Shown here: in pieces, positions 23,679 through 36,500 of the stretch
How the letters are laid out: every line of letters starts with the position of its first letter
Numbering within the stretch: position 1 is the stretch's first letter
Assembly (NCBI GenBank): GCA_027625915.1
Contig: JANTQA010000023.1
Span: 9,176,001-9,240,000, forward strand
DNA from: Anaeramoeba flamelloides
Lineage: Eukaryota; Metamonada; Anaeramoebidae
Reading direction: 5' to 3'
Length of the DNA stretch: 64,000 bases
The notes under the pieces: model-generated
Seen by the model: only the letters and a program-made list of their open reading frames with translations
Database searches by the model: none
What the model was told of the DNA's origin: nothing
Program-made: the position numbers and the translations under genes

Positions 23679-26600
23679 GTATACATAGAAGCTAGATTTT
23701 GCAAAAAAGTGAATTAAATTAATTTTAAAAAATCTTTTTTAAACTATCTCATGTAATTCTATTTTAATATCTAAAATTGTTATTCGTCAATTATTTCTTC
23801 TTAATTTGATAATTTAATTTATTTGTATGACATTAACCAAAACTACAAAAAAATTCTCAGATAAAGTCATTTTAAAAAGGTGATTAACATAAGTTTGAAT
23901 AAAATGTACCTCAAACTTGACTAAAAGAGTTAACCAAGGAGTTTTAGTAACAATTTTTAAAACTTTTGTTACTTATTTTTTAAAATAACTTTTGTCCGAA
24001 ATGAATAAAAAAATTTTCAAAATTAAAAAAGTGCTTCTTTGTTTAAAATGCCGCTTTGTGCTTTTAATAAATAATAATAACTTTTTTTCAAAAATGTTGA
24101 ATAACTTTAGAATGTTATTGGAAGTTGTTGTAGAGAGTTTTATCCTTGATTCTTATCAACATAAATTTTCACTTTTGAGATTAAAATCATTTTTTGTAAT
24201 TTAATAACATTTTTGTTTTTATTATTGTTTTTCTTTTCTTTTTTTTCTTTTCAAATTTTTGTTTTTTTATTTTTTTTTTAAAATTTCTGTTTTTGGTATG
24301 TTTTTTTTTTTCTCCTTCTTTTTTTTGAGATCAAGTTGAAAAAAATTTTTTCTTAGAAAATATCATAAACATTAAAAAAAATGAGACTATACAATTTCTT
24401 TTAAAATGCAGATAATAATTAAGCAAAAAATCTTCTTGTTAACCTTTTTTCATTGAAAAGTTCACTAATAAAAAATCCGTAATGTTCATTTCAAAAATTG
24501 TTATTCACTTTTTTTAGTTTTTGATTTTATTTATAATAATTTTTTTTAAATATCAGACTTTTATTAGTTTTATTATAATAAAAAGTGGATTACAAATCAT
24601 TACTAAGATTTAATAATTAGTTGTTCTTGAATACTAAAGGATAACATTTTTTTTTTCAATTTATTATTTTAGGTGAGTCACAATTTTTGAAATATATTTT
24701 ATATTTGAATTTATTGTTGTGATTTTTTTTTCATTTTGTTTGATTAATTAGATTAGTTTCAGGGGTTAGTAAATCTTATTTTTTATTTTTTTTTTTTTTC
24801 CAAAAGGTAATATATCACTTATTTACACAAAGATTCAATTAAACTTGATAAAAAAAAAACCTTTACCAACTTTAGAGAAATGAGTTATCATTTTTAAAAG
24901 AAGTTCATTTTTCCCAATTCAATTTTTAGTAAAAAGATCTGATCTTTTTTTATTTGAATTTTTGAATCCAAAACCAAAAAGAAAAATTCGAAAAACCTTT
25001 TTTTTTTGAAGAAATCCACTTTGAATAATTTCTGAATAGTTTGTATGGACAAATAACATTGAAATTTAATCTTATTTTAAAAATACAATTAAAATAAATG
25101 GAATATATGAATCATTAAAGATCAGAAAAAAAGATCATTTATTTTTATTTTCAATAATTTATTGAATTTCACGAAATTTAAACAATGATTTTGTAATTTT
25201 TTTTTTAAAAATGTATAAGAGTATGAAACAATGAACTGTTATTATTTTAAATCAGTAGTTTTGATAATATTTATTGATTTTTCAAGTGTTTAATTATTAA
25301 TTTTAAAATAGTATTGCTCTGTTTGAAAATCTTGAAAATTTTGAGAGATAAGAGTTAAGCCTATTAATAAATTTAATCTTTGTGTTTTTATTTACTCATT
25401 TAAATGATTTAGATTGTGTTATTAATTATTTATTAAAAATAATCAAATTAAAAAGCATTTCTTTAGGTTTAAAGTTGGATTTTATAGATTTCAAAAAAGT
25501 ATTTTGGTAAATATTTTTATCTTAATGGTTTAGTTGTTTTTCTCGTATTTTTTTGTTTAAACAAAAAGAAAAAATTGATTAGAAATGTGTTCATTGAATC
25601 AAAAAATTAATTTTTTTAAAGTTTAAAATGATTATTGTATTTTTTTTGAAATTAAGTCTATTTATTATACTGAGTTATTATAGAACTTAGTCGTTTCATT
25701 TTTCAAAGTATAATTTTAAATAATTCTTTCACAAACAATAATCTTTCTTCCTTCTTAAAAGAAAAATATTTTTTTGTTTTAAATAATTTGAAAATATGTT
25801 GGATTTTGTACTTTTCAAAAATATAAAAAATGGATCAAACCTTTTGAAAAACAATAATTCAGATTAGAGAATAGTTACAAAGTTAAGTTTGGTCTTAACA
25901 GATAAGATTTTTACTTGATTTTTCAATTTCAAGATGCGGTAAAATTTTTTTGAATTTGTCATTAAATGTATTAGAATATTTTTTTTCAGTTCCACTTTTA
26001 AGGAAGTAGGGTCATTTTACCATTTTGAAAATTTTTAATTGTAAAAACAATACTGTATATTATTTTTTGAGTGTCACCAGATATTGAAACTTTGAAACAC
26101 AAATATCATTCACCTCCCTATTTATGGAAATAAAGCGAACCCAAAGTTAATTAGAGTTGAAAGTTTTTTTTTTTTTTAGTTTAAGAGTTATTTCATGAGG
26201 AAAGTTCTCAATGAATTCTTCAGATACATTGCAAAAACTGTACTTTTTTATTGGTTAAGGCTAAATAAGATCTTTTATCGACAGATGAAAACAAATTATT
26301 TTTGAGAAAAAAAGGTGTTTTTTTGTTTGATTATAAGCACCCACAAACCACAAAGCGGTAACGAAAAGTAGTATTGATTTATGAGTGAATTATTGGATTT
26401 TACTGGGTTATTTGTATTTTGGTATGAATAACTGACTATCAAAAAATAATTAAAAAAATACCTTCTTAGGTTTATTTTTAAGGGATTTTGTAAGTGAGAT
26501 CTTAAAGTAGAACAAAAAATAAAAACCAAAAAAACACTTTTTTTTCTAAAAAATAATTTGTTTTCATCTGTCGATAAAAGATCTTATTTAGCCTTAACCA

Positions 26601-27799
26601 TTATAAAAGTACAATTTTTTCAATGTGTCTAAAGAATTTATTTGGAATTTACATCCTTAGAGCAAGACAAATGAATTAAAAATACCATAAGATCTGAGAA
26701 TTAACAAGAAAATTAATTGCTGAGCAAGACAAAATTTTTTAATAGTGCAAAAATATTGGTTAAATTAATATTCATAGGGTTTTAATTTCTGATCTGTAAT
26801 TAGTGGGGTGTTAAGTGTTTGAAGAGGCTATTTTTTGAAAGTTTTTTTCTCAAAAAAAGAATTGGTTAAATTATTCTTTTACAAACAAGTATGGGTAATA
26901 AAGTAAATTTTAAATTGGGTTAATTTCTTCGATTTTTTATAAAAAAAAATGAAAAAGAAAAAACAACTTTTGTTTTTTTTGAATTTCAAAAAAAAAAAAA
27001 AATCAAAAAAAAATTCTAGAAAAGAAAAAGAAAAAGAAAAGAAAAAGAATCTGGGTACAAAGAAAAAGAAAAAGAAAAAGAAAAAGAAATAGGCAAAGTG
27101 ACAACTTACTTTTATACAGCTCTCATACAGCTTTGTAAAAATTTTCTTGTTTAATTCAAGATCTTTATTTTTTTCGATTAACACAAAGCAATTCCTTAAA
27201 GTGACTGAAGCCAGTCTTCGAAGAACGCTATTTTGATTTGAAGTTATGGGCACTATCAGGTTTGCAAATTCTACCAAATGGTTTAAAACACTCAAAGGAG
27301 CAGGTTCGATCAGCTCTTTAAAAATCAACAAGGCTGCATACTGCCGCATTTTCGAACATTTTGGCTGAAGCCATTCTATGGCACATTTTAATTGTTTCTC
27401 TACAAACGGAGGATTTAAAGTATCTGTCATCGAAGCTAAGTCCCCCAAAATTTGAGCAAAGATTTTCAATGCATTTTTATTATTCAGCGTCAACAGGTTT
27501 TTTAAATAGTTTGCACAGCGAGTGATATTTGAGGAATTCTCTTCAATTTTTGATTTGATTAATTGATCATAAATTAAAATTCCACCAATTTTCTTGTTGA
27601 GGGTTGGTGATTTGATTAGATCATAGATCTTTTGTTTTAAATCAGAGAGAAATAATTGAAGCTTTGTTAAGGGTAATCTTGAAGAGAGTGTCGCTAATAA
27701 TTTTTGGAATGTATGTATTGATTTCTGTTGAACGATTTTATTATTACTACAAAAGGATTCAAATATTGGATTAAATTCGTTTAATAAGGATTCGTTCAT
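14255..27799 (-). CDS. TOR: TOR (target of rapamycin) kinase, two exons with a 5.15-kb intron
   Basis: PI3K-related Ser/Thr kinase, the core of TOR complexes that couple nutrients to growth. Exon 1 is 27799-27110 (230 residues) and exon 2 is 21958-14255, giving 2797 residues (human mTOR is 2549; Asn and Asp runs account for much of the excess). Order: N-terminal HEAT repeats (GGILIYDQLIKS, ANYLKNLL), more HEAT repeats, FAT from about SCNALAHLYKYFAEQLFN, FRB near 2256-2355, and kinase with KGHEDLRQDERVMQL, GLGDRHPSNLM (about 2577) and HIDFGDCFE. The FATC end is GWCPYW. Catalytic residues are intact. Several rapamycin-contact positions in the FRB differ from human. The exon 2 acceptor sits in a poly-A run and is less certain by a few codons. 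Confidence 0.96.
23646..23677. repeat. (TA)16 microsatellite
   Basis: An uninterrupted TA run in the TOR giant intron. Confidence 0.95.
26213..26640. mobile_element. 428-bp inverted-repeat element in the TOR intron
   Basis: Arms of about 112 bp (26213-26324 and 26527-26640) are inverted copies, roughly 90% identical. They share a perfect core of more than 40 bp that includes GGTTAAGGCTAAATAAGATC and TTATCGACAGATG. The roughly 200-bp spacer is non-coding. This fits a foldback or MITE-like element. The transcript would fold into a long hairpin inside the TOR pre-mRNA or in any antisense RNA. Confidence 0.75.
26986..27092 (+). repeat. polypurine (AAAAAG)n-like tract at the TOR intron 5' end
   Basis: An imperfect AAAAAG/AAAAG repeat on plus, pyrimidine-rich on the TOR transcript, beginning about 17 bases inside the donor site. 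It is broken only by short segments such as TCTGGGTAC. Confidence 0.8.
27110..27799 (-). CDS. TOR: TOR exon 1 (N-terminal HEAT repeats)
   Basis: This encodes residues 1-230. The segments GGILIYDQLIKS, ITRCANYLKNLLTLNNKNAL and VLRRLASVTLRNCFVLIEK align with mTOR GGILAIASLIG, IGRFANYLRNLLPSNDPVV and AIREAAVAALRACLILTTQ. The start is the first ATG. Reading on past 27110 gives a phenylalanine-rich tail that is clearly intronic. Confidence 0.94.
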
Positions 27800-28023
27800 T
27801 GGAATTTGGAAACAATCCTTTTGGGTGAAGAAAAATTATTAAAAAAAAAATTAAAGTTTAATCGCTTTTTGTTTTTTGTTTTTTTTTACTTTTGAAAAAC
27901 AAAAACAATACAAAGTTTAAAAAAGAAAAAATGATTAATCAACAAGATTTTTTTTAATTGTAAACCTTCGTAGTTATTGAATTGTGCCAAGTGTTTTGAT
28001 TAACAAAGTAAAAAAAAAAAGGA

Positions 28024-28195
28024 TACTGGTATTTGAAATTTAAATGGGAAATAATTTTCACTTTATTTTGAAATTCCTTTTTCAATTAGAGCCCACAAAT
28101 ACCAACAACCTACTTCGTTTAAGAACCCGATTTATAAAAGAACAAGATGCAAAAAGCACTTAATTTTTTTCCCATTTATTATTCAAATATCAGTA
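28024..28195. mobile_element. ~170-bp TIR element (family C), copy 1
   Basis: The left end TACTGGTATTTGAAATTTAA and the right end (complement TACTGATATTTGAATAATAA) are inverted copies, each followed by ATGGGAAA. The interior contains AGAGCCCACAAATACCAACA, shared with a second copy at 34936-35101. It is non-coding and lies about 230 bp upstream of the TOR start. Confidence 0.65.
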
Positions 28196-30371
28196 TTGAA
28201 CCTTTATAATTTTATTTTGAAGTTTTTTTTTAATTAAAGGTTTTAGATTACTGAAACAGGAAAAAAGACAATTTGCTAATTTCTCAAATCTAAGAGAATT
28301 TTGATTTTCAAATCCACAATTAAGTGTGGAGAACAAAAATACATTCAGGGAAAAAAAAAAATGAAAAAATGTTCTTAATTACTAACATTTGTTGAAAAAA
28401 AGTGAAATAGGGGAAAAAAAGTTAAACGCAGTTTTTAATTGGGATCCATATTAAATATGATGAAATAACTAAAATGCCATAATACAATATACATGTTTTT
28501 AATTAAAAAAAAAAAAAATTATTTGAGGTTTGATATTTGGAAGATTCAAATTTCTAAATCAACAACTAAAAAGAATATGATTCTAGTAACACTTTTTTTA
28601 ATGAATAAAATTTAAAATCCAATTTTATGAAATAATTTTAAAAAATTGAAATTTAACAAAACCTAAATAATATTTTTTACGAAAATTACTAATTCATTAT
28701 TTATGATTTAAACTCTGTTATCCAATTGCCTTATCAAATCAAATTTGGAAATAGGAAATCTATTTTTGTAAAATCATTTTCAAGTAATCCTAAAGGAAAA
28801 AAAAAGATTTTGGATTAAAAAACTTGAACTCAAATAAAGAAATATAATCACATCCATAAATGCGTTCTAATATCTTTTTCCAATTTCATTATACATAAAC
28901 CTTAAATCATATTAACTGAATTTCGAGTATTTTTCTAAAAAGGAATAATTGAAAGAAAAAAAAAAAAAAGAATGGAAATTTTAATGAAAATCAAATGCCT
29001 AAAATTGCACATATACCAATTTACTGAATTTTTCTTTTATAAATTAAAGTTTATAATCATAATTTCTAGGTGATTAATTTATAAAAAAATATAGAAATCA
29101 CATTGAATTTTAATTATAAATTAATATTTTTTTCTTTTAATTAATTTTGAAATATTAATCATTCTTTGTAATAGGATGTATAAATAGACTTTTTTTATTT
29201 TTTATGTTAATCTTGGAATCACATATCCCTTATGGATAATCATTAGTGGATTTTTCTTGTATTTTTTTTTTTTATAAATAGACCATCAAGTAAGTAGAAA
29301 GTATCCAAACAAATTTTCAAAAAATACTATTTTTGATCTGTTTATTATTTTCCATTGTAATTTATTAGTATTTTTTTGAGATCATTTAATTTCTATTTTT
29401 ATTTATTTTTTTATTTATTAATTAAAAGAAAGGAGAAATTTCTAAGGATATTTATTAAATTTAATAATAATGATTAATAATATTTCAAAAATTATCATTA
29501 TAAAAATATCAATCTATCGGAATAAATTTAAAATTATCACAGTAACTTGGTTTTCCTTGATTAGAATGAATTGTGTAAAATCAAATATTTATGTAATTAT
29601 ATTGAATTCTGGGAAATAAAATAATTGAAGTGCCTCTACACACTTGAAAACGCATACCAAATACTCATTTTATCAATAATAATCTGATAAAAAGTTAATC
29701 TCATATAAATAAAAAATACACAATTTGTGATCAATAATTGATATTCCACTAGCGTTAGGAGTTTTTTTTTTTTGAGGTTTGAGTAAAATTAAAATTTTTA
29801 CTCTATTAATTTAAAAAAAAAAGTATTTCTACTCATTCTAGTAGTAGAGTGCTAGATACCCCAATTTTTTATATTTTTTTAAGTGTTTTTTATTTTCATT
29901 TTTTTAATATTAGTCTTTCTTTATTATATAAAGTAATCTAACTTCAAGAAGAGTATTGAAGTAAAATTCATGAAAAAAATAGTAAATTGTATAATTTTAA
30001 TTAATCGCATTAAAGATTTAATGAGTATTTTTTTCAGAGAATAAATTTTTTTATATAGAGTTTTTTTAAAGAATTTTGAGACTTTTTTTCAATTTGATTG
30101 TCGTAAATTTATATCTTACATATTGTTAAAAAGTGATTTTTGTTTTCAGACTATTATTTGTTAAAATCTCATTTTTTTTTCATTCTCGGTTTTTTATAAA
30201 TATGTAGTAATCATATTTATTTTTTTTTACTAGTACATGATTTGTTATTTAATAGATTTGGAAAATATCTAAATTTGAGAAATATGGTAATTTATTTAAA
30301 TTTTTGATAATTTTTAATTTTTAATTAAAATTTTCATTTTTATTTGATACATACGATATTCTTACCGAGTA

Positions 30372-30382
30372 CCCCCCCCCCC
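30372..30382 (+). repeat. poly-C tract (C11)
   Basis: Eleven consecutive C residues in DNA that is otherwise more than 80% A+T, flanked by GAGTA. Confidence 0.95.
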
Positions 30383-32598
30383 AAGTAACACCAATTATTG
30401 TAGAGTACCTTTAAGTCATGTTAATTGTATAGTATTTTGAGGAATCAAAATAATTGGGGTACAATTTTTGATTTTACCATATTCTTTTAAATACTGGAAA
30501 ACATAATTCCATTTTTAACTTTGATTGTTTTTTAAATTATGCATGTTTTGTTTTTTTATCTTAATTTTTAATTCCTTAAGTTTATTATTTTTGTAAAGAT
30601 TTTTTTCTTGATTGGTTTCATTTGCCACCTTCCTAAAGTTTGTTTATTTTTCTTATATTATGCTTTTTTAAATAAATTTCCGTTTTCTTAAGTTCGTAAA
30701 GGTGTTAATAGGTCAGAAGTTGATTCAATTTATTGAAACTGAATCCATAGTAAATCTTTGAACCATAATTAAATTTTTATAATAGGAAGATTAATTAAAG
30801 TATTAATTTCTTCATATTTCTTTTTCAAAGTTGAATTTTACACTTATTTCTTATTTTTTTTTAGTAATTTTTTTCAAAAGATCAAAACTTTTATTATTTT
30901 ACTCAAACGAAATCCTCTTAATCTTCCTCAAAAAAAAAGTACAAAATTATCTTTTTAAACAGAAAATTATCTTTTTGGGAAAAAAATGTATTTTATCAAG
31001 CATGAAAATGATATATTAAACTTCATTTCAAACTCTAAATCTAAAATTGATTTATTTTCGATTTCAAACCACAATTTTCTGTTTAAGAATAACTTGAAGG
31101 TTTAAAATTTGGAATATGCAATGTTAAACTAAACGTAAACTATATTTTCAATATTTTTTTAATTTCAAATTGGTAAAATGATAAAGCTACGAACTCCTTC
31201 TTTTGAAAAAAAATCAAGAAGTTCTCAAAATTCATTAGCTTTCTTCTGTTTTATCGAGTTTTGTCATTTTACCCTTTTAAAGACAATCTAGATAACTTTG
31301 CTGTTGAAGAAATATTAACCAGAGAATAATTACCATGAAAGAAAAAATTTTAATAAACATTTGTTTTATATTTGAAATTTTATAATCATACCAAAAACTG
31401 ACAATAAAAAAAAAAAAAAAATTCTTGAAACTTTGTTTTTATTTATTAAAAATATTTTTTTTTTTTATTATTAACCCAAAAAATTAGAGAAAATTCTTTT
31501 TTTATTAAAAATTGCTTTAATATGACAATAATTAATCGAGAAATAAAGAAAATTAATACTAATTATTTTCAATTAATTATTTCTAATTCTTTGTGAATTA
31601 ATATTTTTGTTATAACCTAAAATATTACAAATACCATAATAATCAAGATAAAATAAAACTAATGTCTCAAAATATCTCTAGTTGGTTTATTTTTAAATAT
31701 GACAAAATAAGTTGGGTAGCTTTTCAGATTTCTTTATTTTTTTGATCACTTTCATAAAAAGTAAAGATCAAATTTCTATTTGAAAAAAATTCTTAAATTT
31801 TTTTTCAAAAAAATCTTCTTGTGACAGATCATTTCGAAATATTATTAACATTCTTTTAATTACATCATTTTTGCTTAAAAAAGAAGGATTATATTAATTA
31901 TTGTAATAATCATATTCGTATCCAATTATTATTCATATATATGAAAAAAATGTATTTCTTTTTTTTTTTTTCAAGTTAAAGGTGTTTTTGTTGGACATTT
32001 ATTTAAATAATAACATTCTTATATTTTTTTTTACTGGAAGACAAATTTGATCATTTTTATCAATTCTTTTTAAAAAATAAAAATTCAATCTCAAAATTTG
32101 TAATTGCGTGAATAGTTACTATGTTTTGTATTTAAATTGAAAATGTATATTTATAAACAATTAATATCTGGAAACATTATTTATTTTTTTCTTTAATCAG
32201 CATTTATTAATCTACATGTTTGTCTACCTGTTTCTAGGGATAGCCTCATATTATACACAAAAACAATTTAAAATAGATAATTTATTATTATAATAAATGT
32301 TAAAGCAAAATTGTCTCATTCAATTTAATATCAAATGATGGATTTTTTTATCAATTATATTTCACATTTAATCATTTATATTCATTTTAAAAAAGTGTTA
32401 CAAAAAAATTTTGTGAATATTCTTTAATATAACTGACAAATTCAATAGACCCATTTCAGCACATTATTTATAAATTTTTTGTATCACTTTTTTCAAACGA
32501 CTTTATCTACAAATAAATTTTTATTATTTATATTCAAAAAAAAAAGAAATTTAAATTAATAATTTTTTTTTTTTTTTTTTCAGTTAAATATAATAATA

Positions 32599-33516
32599 CT
32601 AGTCAAATTGTGTTTGTGCGTCGTTTGTAATTGTTTTCCCATTTTTTTTATTATTGAATAACCAAACTCCATTTTTTTCATTTTTAAAAATTTTATTTTC
32701 ATAATCACTACCATTTTTTCTGCCACTTTCGGAACTATTAGTATTAACAGATATATTACCATTACCATTTTCATTACTTCTATCGCTTCTGTTGCGGTTA
32801 CCCTTTTTTAACAAATGTGTTGATTTTAAATTTTTATTTTTTTGAATTGTCTTTTTATTGGGCAAATATAATAAGGAAAAAATATCTTTATTGTTAGTGT
32901 TGGTGCTGCTGTTGTTGGTATTAATCGGCTTTAACTTGTTTGTTTGGGTGGTTTTATGGAACCTTGATCTAAAAAATGGATGTTTCATTACCTGTATTGG
33001 CGTGATCCTTGTAATGGGATTATAATCTAACATTTTTAATATAAGATCTTTAAATTGCAAATGTTCATAAATCATTGAGTAATCTAATTCCTTATATCTA
33101 CTATTTGAAGTTTTAAATGTTTTTTGATTTACAACATTTCTTTCTAAACTTTGTATTGTTTTTTTATTATATCCAATAGTTGGAATTCTTAAAATTTCAG
33201 ATAGACTTCTTTTCCGAAACTGTGTATTTGTTTTCTTGCTTGAAAATGTTTTTAATACCCATTTTTCATTTCTATTTTTTTCAAAAAATTTTGATGTGCC
33301 TGGAGCTTTATTTAGTATTTCATCAGGTGGAATGCCAAGAACTTCAACTATTTTCGACATTTGTTCAAATTCATTTCTGCCTGGAAATAATGGCTTGCCT
33401 GTTCTTAATTCAACTAAAATACACCCAAAACTCCACATATCGATTGGGTAACTGTAGTTCATTTTTAATAAAATTTCTGGAGATCTATAAAATCTACTTT
33501 GAATATAAGTATGTAT
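32599..33516 (-). CDS. DYRK1: DYRK exon 2
   Basis: This encodes residues 428-732: the rest of the activation loop and C-lobe to about residue 611 (ITPIQVMKHPFFRSRF), then a Lys/Asn/Ser-rich tail. The coding region extends 18 codons upstream of the Met at 33462, through IHTYIQSRFYRSPEILLK. Confidence 0.93.
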   Translation of the reverse strand: MHTYIQSRFYRSPEILLKMNYSYPIDMWSFGCILVELRTGKPLFPGRNEFEQMSKIVEVLGIPPDEILNKAPGTSKFFEKNRNEKWVLKTFSSKKTNTQFRKRSLSEILRIPTIGYNKKTIQSLERNVVNQKTFKTSNSRYKELDYSMIYEHLQFKDLILKMLDYNPITRITPIQVMKHPFFRSRFHKTTQTNKLKPINTNNSSTNTNNKDIFSLLYLPNKKTIQKNKNLKSTHLLKKGNRNRSDRSNENGNGNISVNTNSSESGRKNGSDYENKIFKNEKNGVWLFNNKKNGKTITNDAQTQFD

Positions 33517-36500
33517 CTATTAGTTAAGAGAAATAGGGGTGGTTATTGTTGATTATGTTTGTTTTTAAATTTTTAATTTAAAATTAATCATGTGAAAGAA
33601 ATAATTTGAGGAATGAAATAAATTAATACATTACAATATATTTTGTATTGTTTTGTTTAATTTAAAAGAGGAATGTTCAAATTAGAATTTTAATTTTTTT
33701 ATTAAAATTTAATAAATATGTTAGTTCCATAAAGATGTTTTGGGTAAACAATAATAAACAGATAATTATTAATAATTTATTAGCCATAAAAAGATAAATT
33801 AAAAATAATTTAGATCATTAAATTTTCTCTGTTTTTTTCAAAAGTTTCAAGTTTTAATTTTAAGAGTTGGCACTTCTGAAATCAACAAAATTTTAAAAAA
33901 AGTTTGAATTTTTTTTTATTCAAAGATTAATTTTTAAAATCTTTATTTTCTTTTATGTTGTATCTTTGGTAAAAAATAATCTATGTCCTGAAAGGTTTGC
34001 TTTTAAATTTATTTTTTTTTGCATCATAGTTTTTTTTTAAAGATCCAAGGCTTTTATTTATTCATTTAAATCAAATCTTCTTAGTCTGTATAAAAAGAAT
34101 TTGAATTAATTTTATTGGAAACAATAAAAAAAGTATTTTTGGTTTTAAAATGTATTTTATCAAGTATGTAAGAAAACACGATATCCCATCTCTATTAAAA
34201 ATTTTGGTGTTCAATTTATTTCAATTTCAAACTGAAATCTAAAATCTTCTGTTTTATGTCAATTTCAAAGTTTATCATTTTGAGTGCACTTTGTAAATCT
34301 AATTTAGAATTGGTACAATGTCAAAATGACATAATTGACTTGTGAGAAATAAAAATCAAAAAGTTTTCAAAATTTGAGATAAATGTTTCTGTGATTTCAG
34401 TGATTTCTGTGATTTCTGTGATTTCTGTGATTTCTGTGATTTCCTTTTTCAAAAAGATATGAAAATATTGTGCGTTCTTTTTAATTATTAGAAGATCTTT
34501 CAAAATCTTTTCTGTTTTTTTTTTTTTTATTGTTTTAAAAATTTGGTTTGCCAATGTAAGACAACTTGTTAAAAAAAATTTGTTTTTAAAAATCATTATT
34601 TTTTCTTTTTCTCACTTCTTAATTTTTTCAAACTAAACCATTTTCCAGTCAAAGGTGCCCAGTTGTAATGGTATAATACATGTGTTTAAAGGATTTGCAT
34701 CGATATTAGAAGAAAAACTTTATTTTTGAAATTTTCAAAATTGAAATCATTTTTTCACATTTTTGGTTTTTTTTTTCGATTTTTTTTTTTAAAACGTCAT
34801 TCATTTGCAAAAAATTTTTTATTACAAGATCAATAGTCACTTGGTAAGAATGTGTTATTCTAATGTCATTGAAACCATGTAAAGATTGTTGAGAAATCTA
34901 TTGGTTTCTATTGCAATTCAATTCGATCTTTGATCTTGATATTTGTTTAATAAATGTCAAAAATTCTCACTTCATTTTCATTTCCTTTTTCAAATAGAGA
35001 CCACAAATACCAACAAACTTTGTTTGGGGGCTTAGTTTCTAAAAGAAAAGTATGGAAAATGAAGTGAAAAATGTTTCATATTTATTATTCAAATACCAGT
35101 AGAAGTTCAAAACGAACATCGTTGTTTTTCTCAATGGGGCCCTAAGAATTTGAGTTTTTCAATTTTTAAGAAAATTTATTGATTAATTTGTTTTCTCTCA
35201 GACATGTATCAACATTTCTTTGAGGTGTATTATTCTCTTTGTTTCTTATTTATTCTTCAAAGGTAAATTATATAAAATAATTGATATTTGAAAAAAACGT
35301 TGGGCCCCTTTGACTGAAACAGAGTTTATTTTAATTTCGAAGTTTCGTAGATCTTTGATGCTTTTTCAAATTTAGTTTTCTGAATTCATGATTAATTTAG
35401 GAAGGGACTTTGTTGAATGTTCACGGGAAAATTAATTGATTTTCCTAATACAAATCGCTTTGATTTTGTGTATGAAGGGTAAGATAATTTGGGATGTTCC
35501 CAAAAAAATAGATTCTAGCTCGTTTTACATTTGCTATTTTATGTTTTAAGAAATGAAGTGTCTTTTTTTGAATTTTTCATCTTTTTTTCACTTTAGTCCA
35601 TTTAAAAGATTAACCTAGATTTATTATATTTTGTGTTTTATATGGTAAACCCAAAAATAGAATCCATTTAAAGAATTTGTTGTTGAAATTAAATTGAAAT
35701 TTTACTATTGAAATAAAAGTTCCGAAAATATAAAAGTGACATATTTTAAATTTCTTCGTTTATAAAATTAAAAATAAATTAGCTCAAAGATAGTTTAATT
35801 ATATTGATTTAATGCTGGTTTTATGAATTCTTTTTGGTTTGGGAGCATTTCTTTTAATATCAAAATCCAAAGAGGACAAAAATTTTTATTTTTTTATAAA
35901 ATACTCAAATAAAAAATTATTTGAGTATCAAATTCGTTCCTTTTTCGAAAAAATTTTTGAACTATTTTTTTTAATTGTAAAATGAGAATTATGTTAAAAT
36001 GTGGTGTCAATTAAATACTTATAAGTTAAAAGTTTGCTTTTTTTCGTTGATTTTTGGAAAATAATCTTTTTGAAAAAAAAAAAATAAATAAATGGAAACT
36101 TTTAATTAAACTCTTTTGTTTGAAAGAAAACGCACTTAAAATACCTTTTCATTATTAATTTTTTACTTTCGAATTTACTCACATCGTTTTTTTGAATTTT
36201 TTTTTTAAAAATTTTGATTCAAGTTTGTTTCTTTAAAGAAATAAACAAACGTAACCCAACGTTAACAAAAATTGATAAATTATTGTTTTTGTTTTTTTCC
36301 AAAGCAAAGATCCATATCACAATATTTTTCACAATAAACTGGAGTAGGATTTAGTGAAGTTATAAATATCTTTGTTTCGGGAATATAGAGCATCATTTTA
36401 GAAACAAAAAACCTTGAAAAAAACTAACAAAATCTTGAAAACTTTTTTTCTATTGAAGAATAAGAAAGTAGTTAAGAGTGATGATTATTTATACACTAAA

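Larger units (their letters stand above)
21959..27109 (-). other. giant intron 1 of TOR (5151 bp, phase 0)
   Basis: The donor is AAA|GTAAGT. The acceptor is an A-rich AAAAG with no pyrimidine tract. The flanking protein is continuous with mTOR across the junction. Contents are AT-rich DNA with a purine-rich tract just inside the donor (about 26986-27090), a TA microsatellite at 23646-23677, a 428-bp inverted repeat (26213-26640), and a 17-bp match to a palindromic element end (25987-26003). No gene is recognised. Confidence 0.88.
27800..32598. other. region between the TOR 5' end and the DYRK 3' end
   Basis: AT-rich DNA holding the TOR promoter region. It contains a ~172-bp TIR element (28024-28195), an 11-base C run (30372-30382), and a block at about 30820-31240 that is a diverged copy of 34010-34390. 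I see no gene in these 4.8 kb. Confidence 0.65.

Noticed and set aside
29866-30461. Possible inverted repeat ATACCCCAATTTTTT / AATTGGGGTA
   Set aside because: Only about 13 bp match and the flanks do not pair, so this is too weak to call an element.
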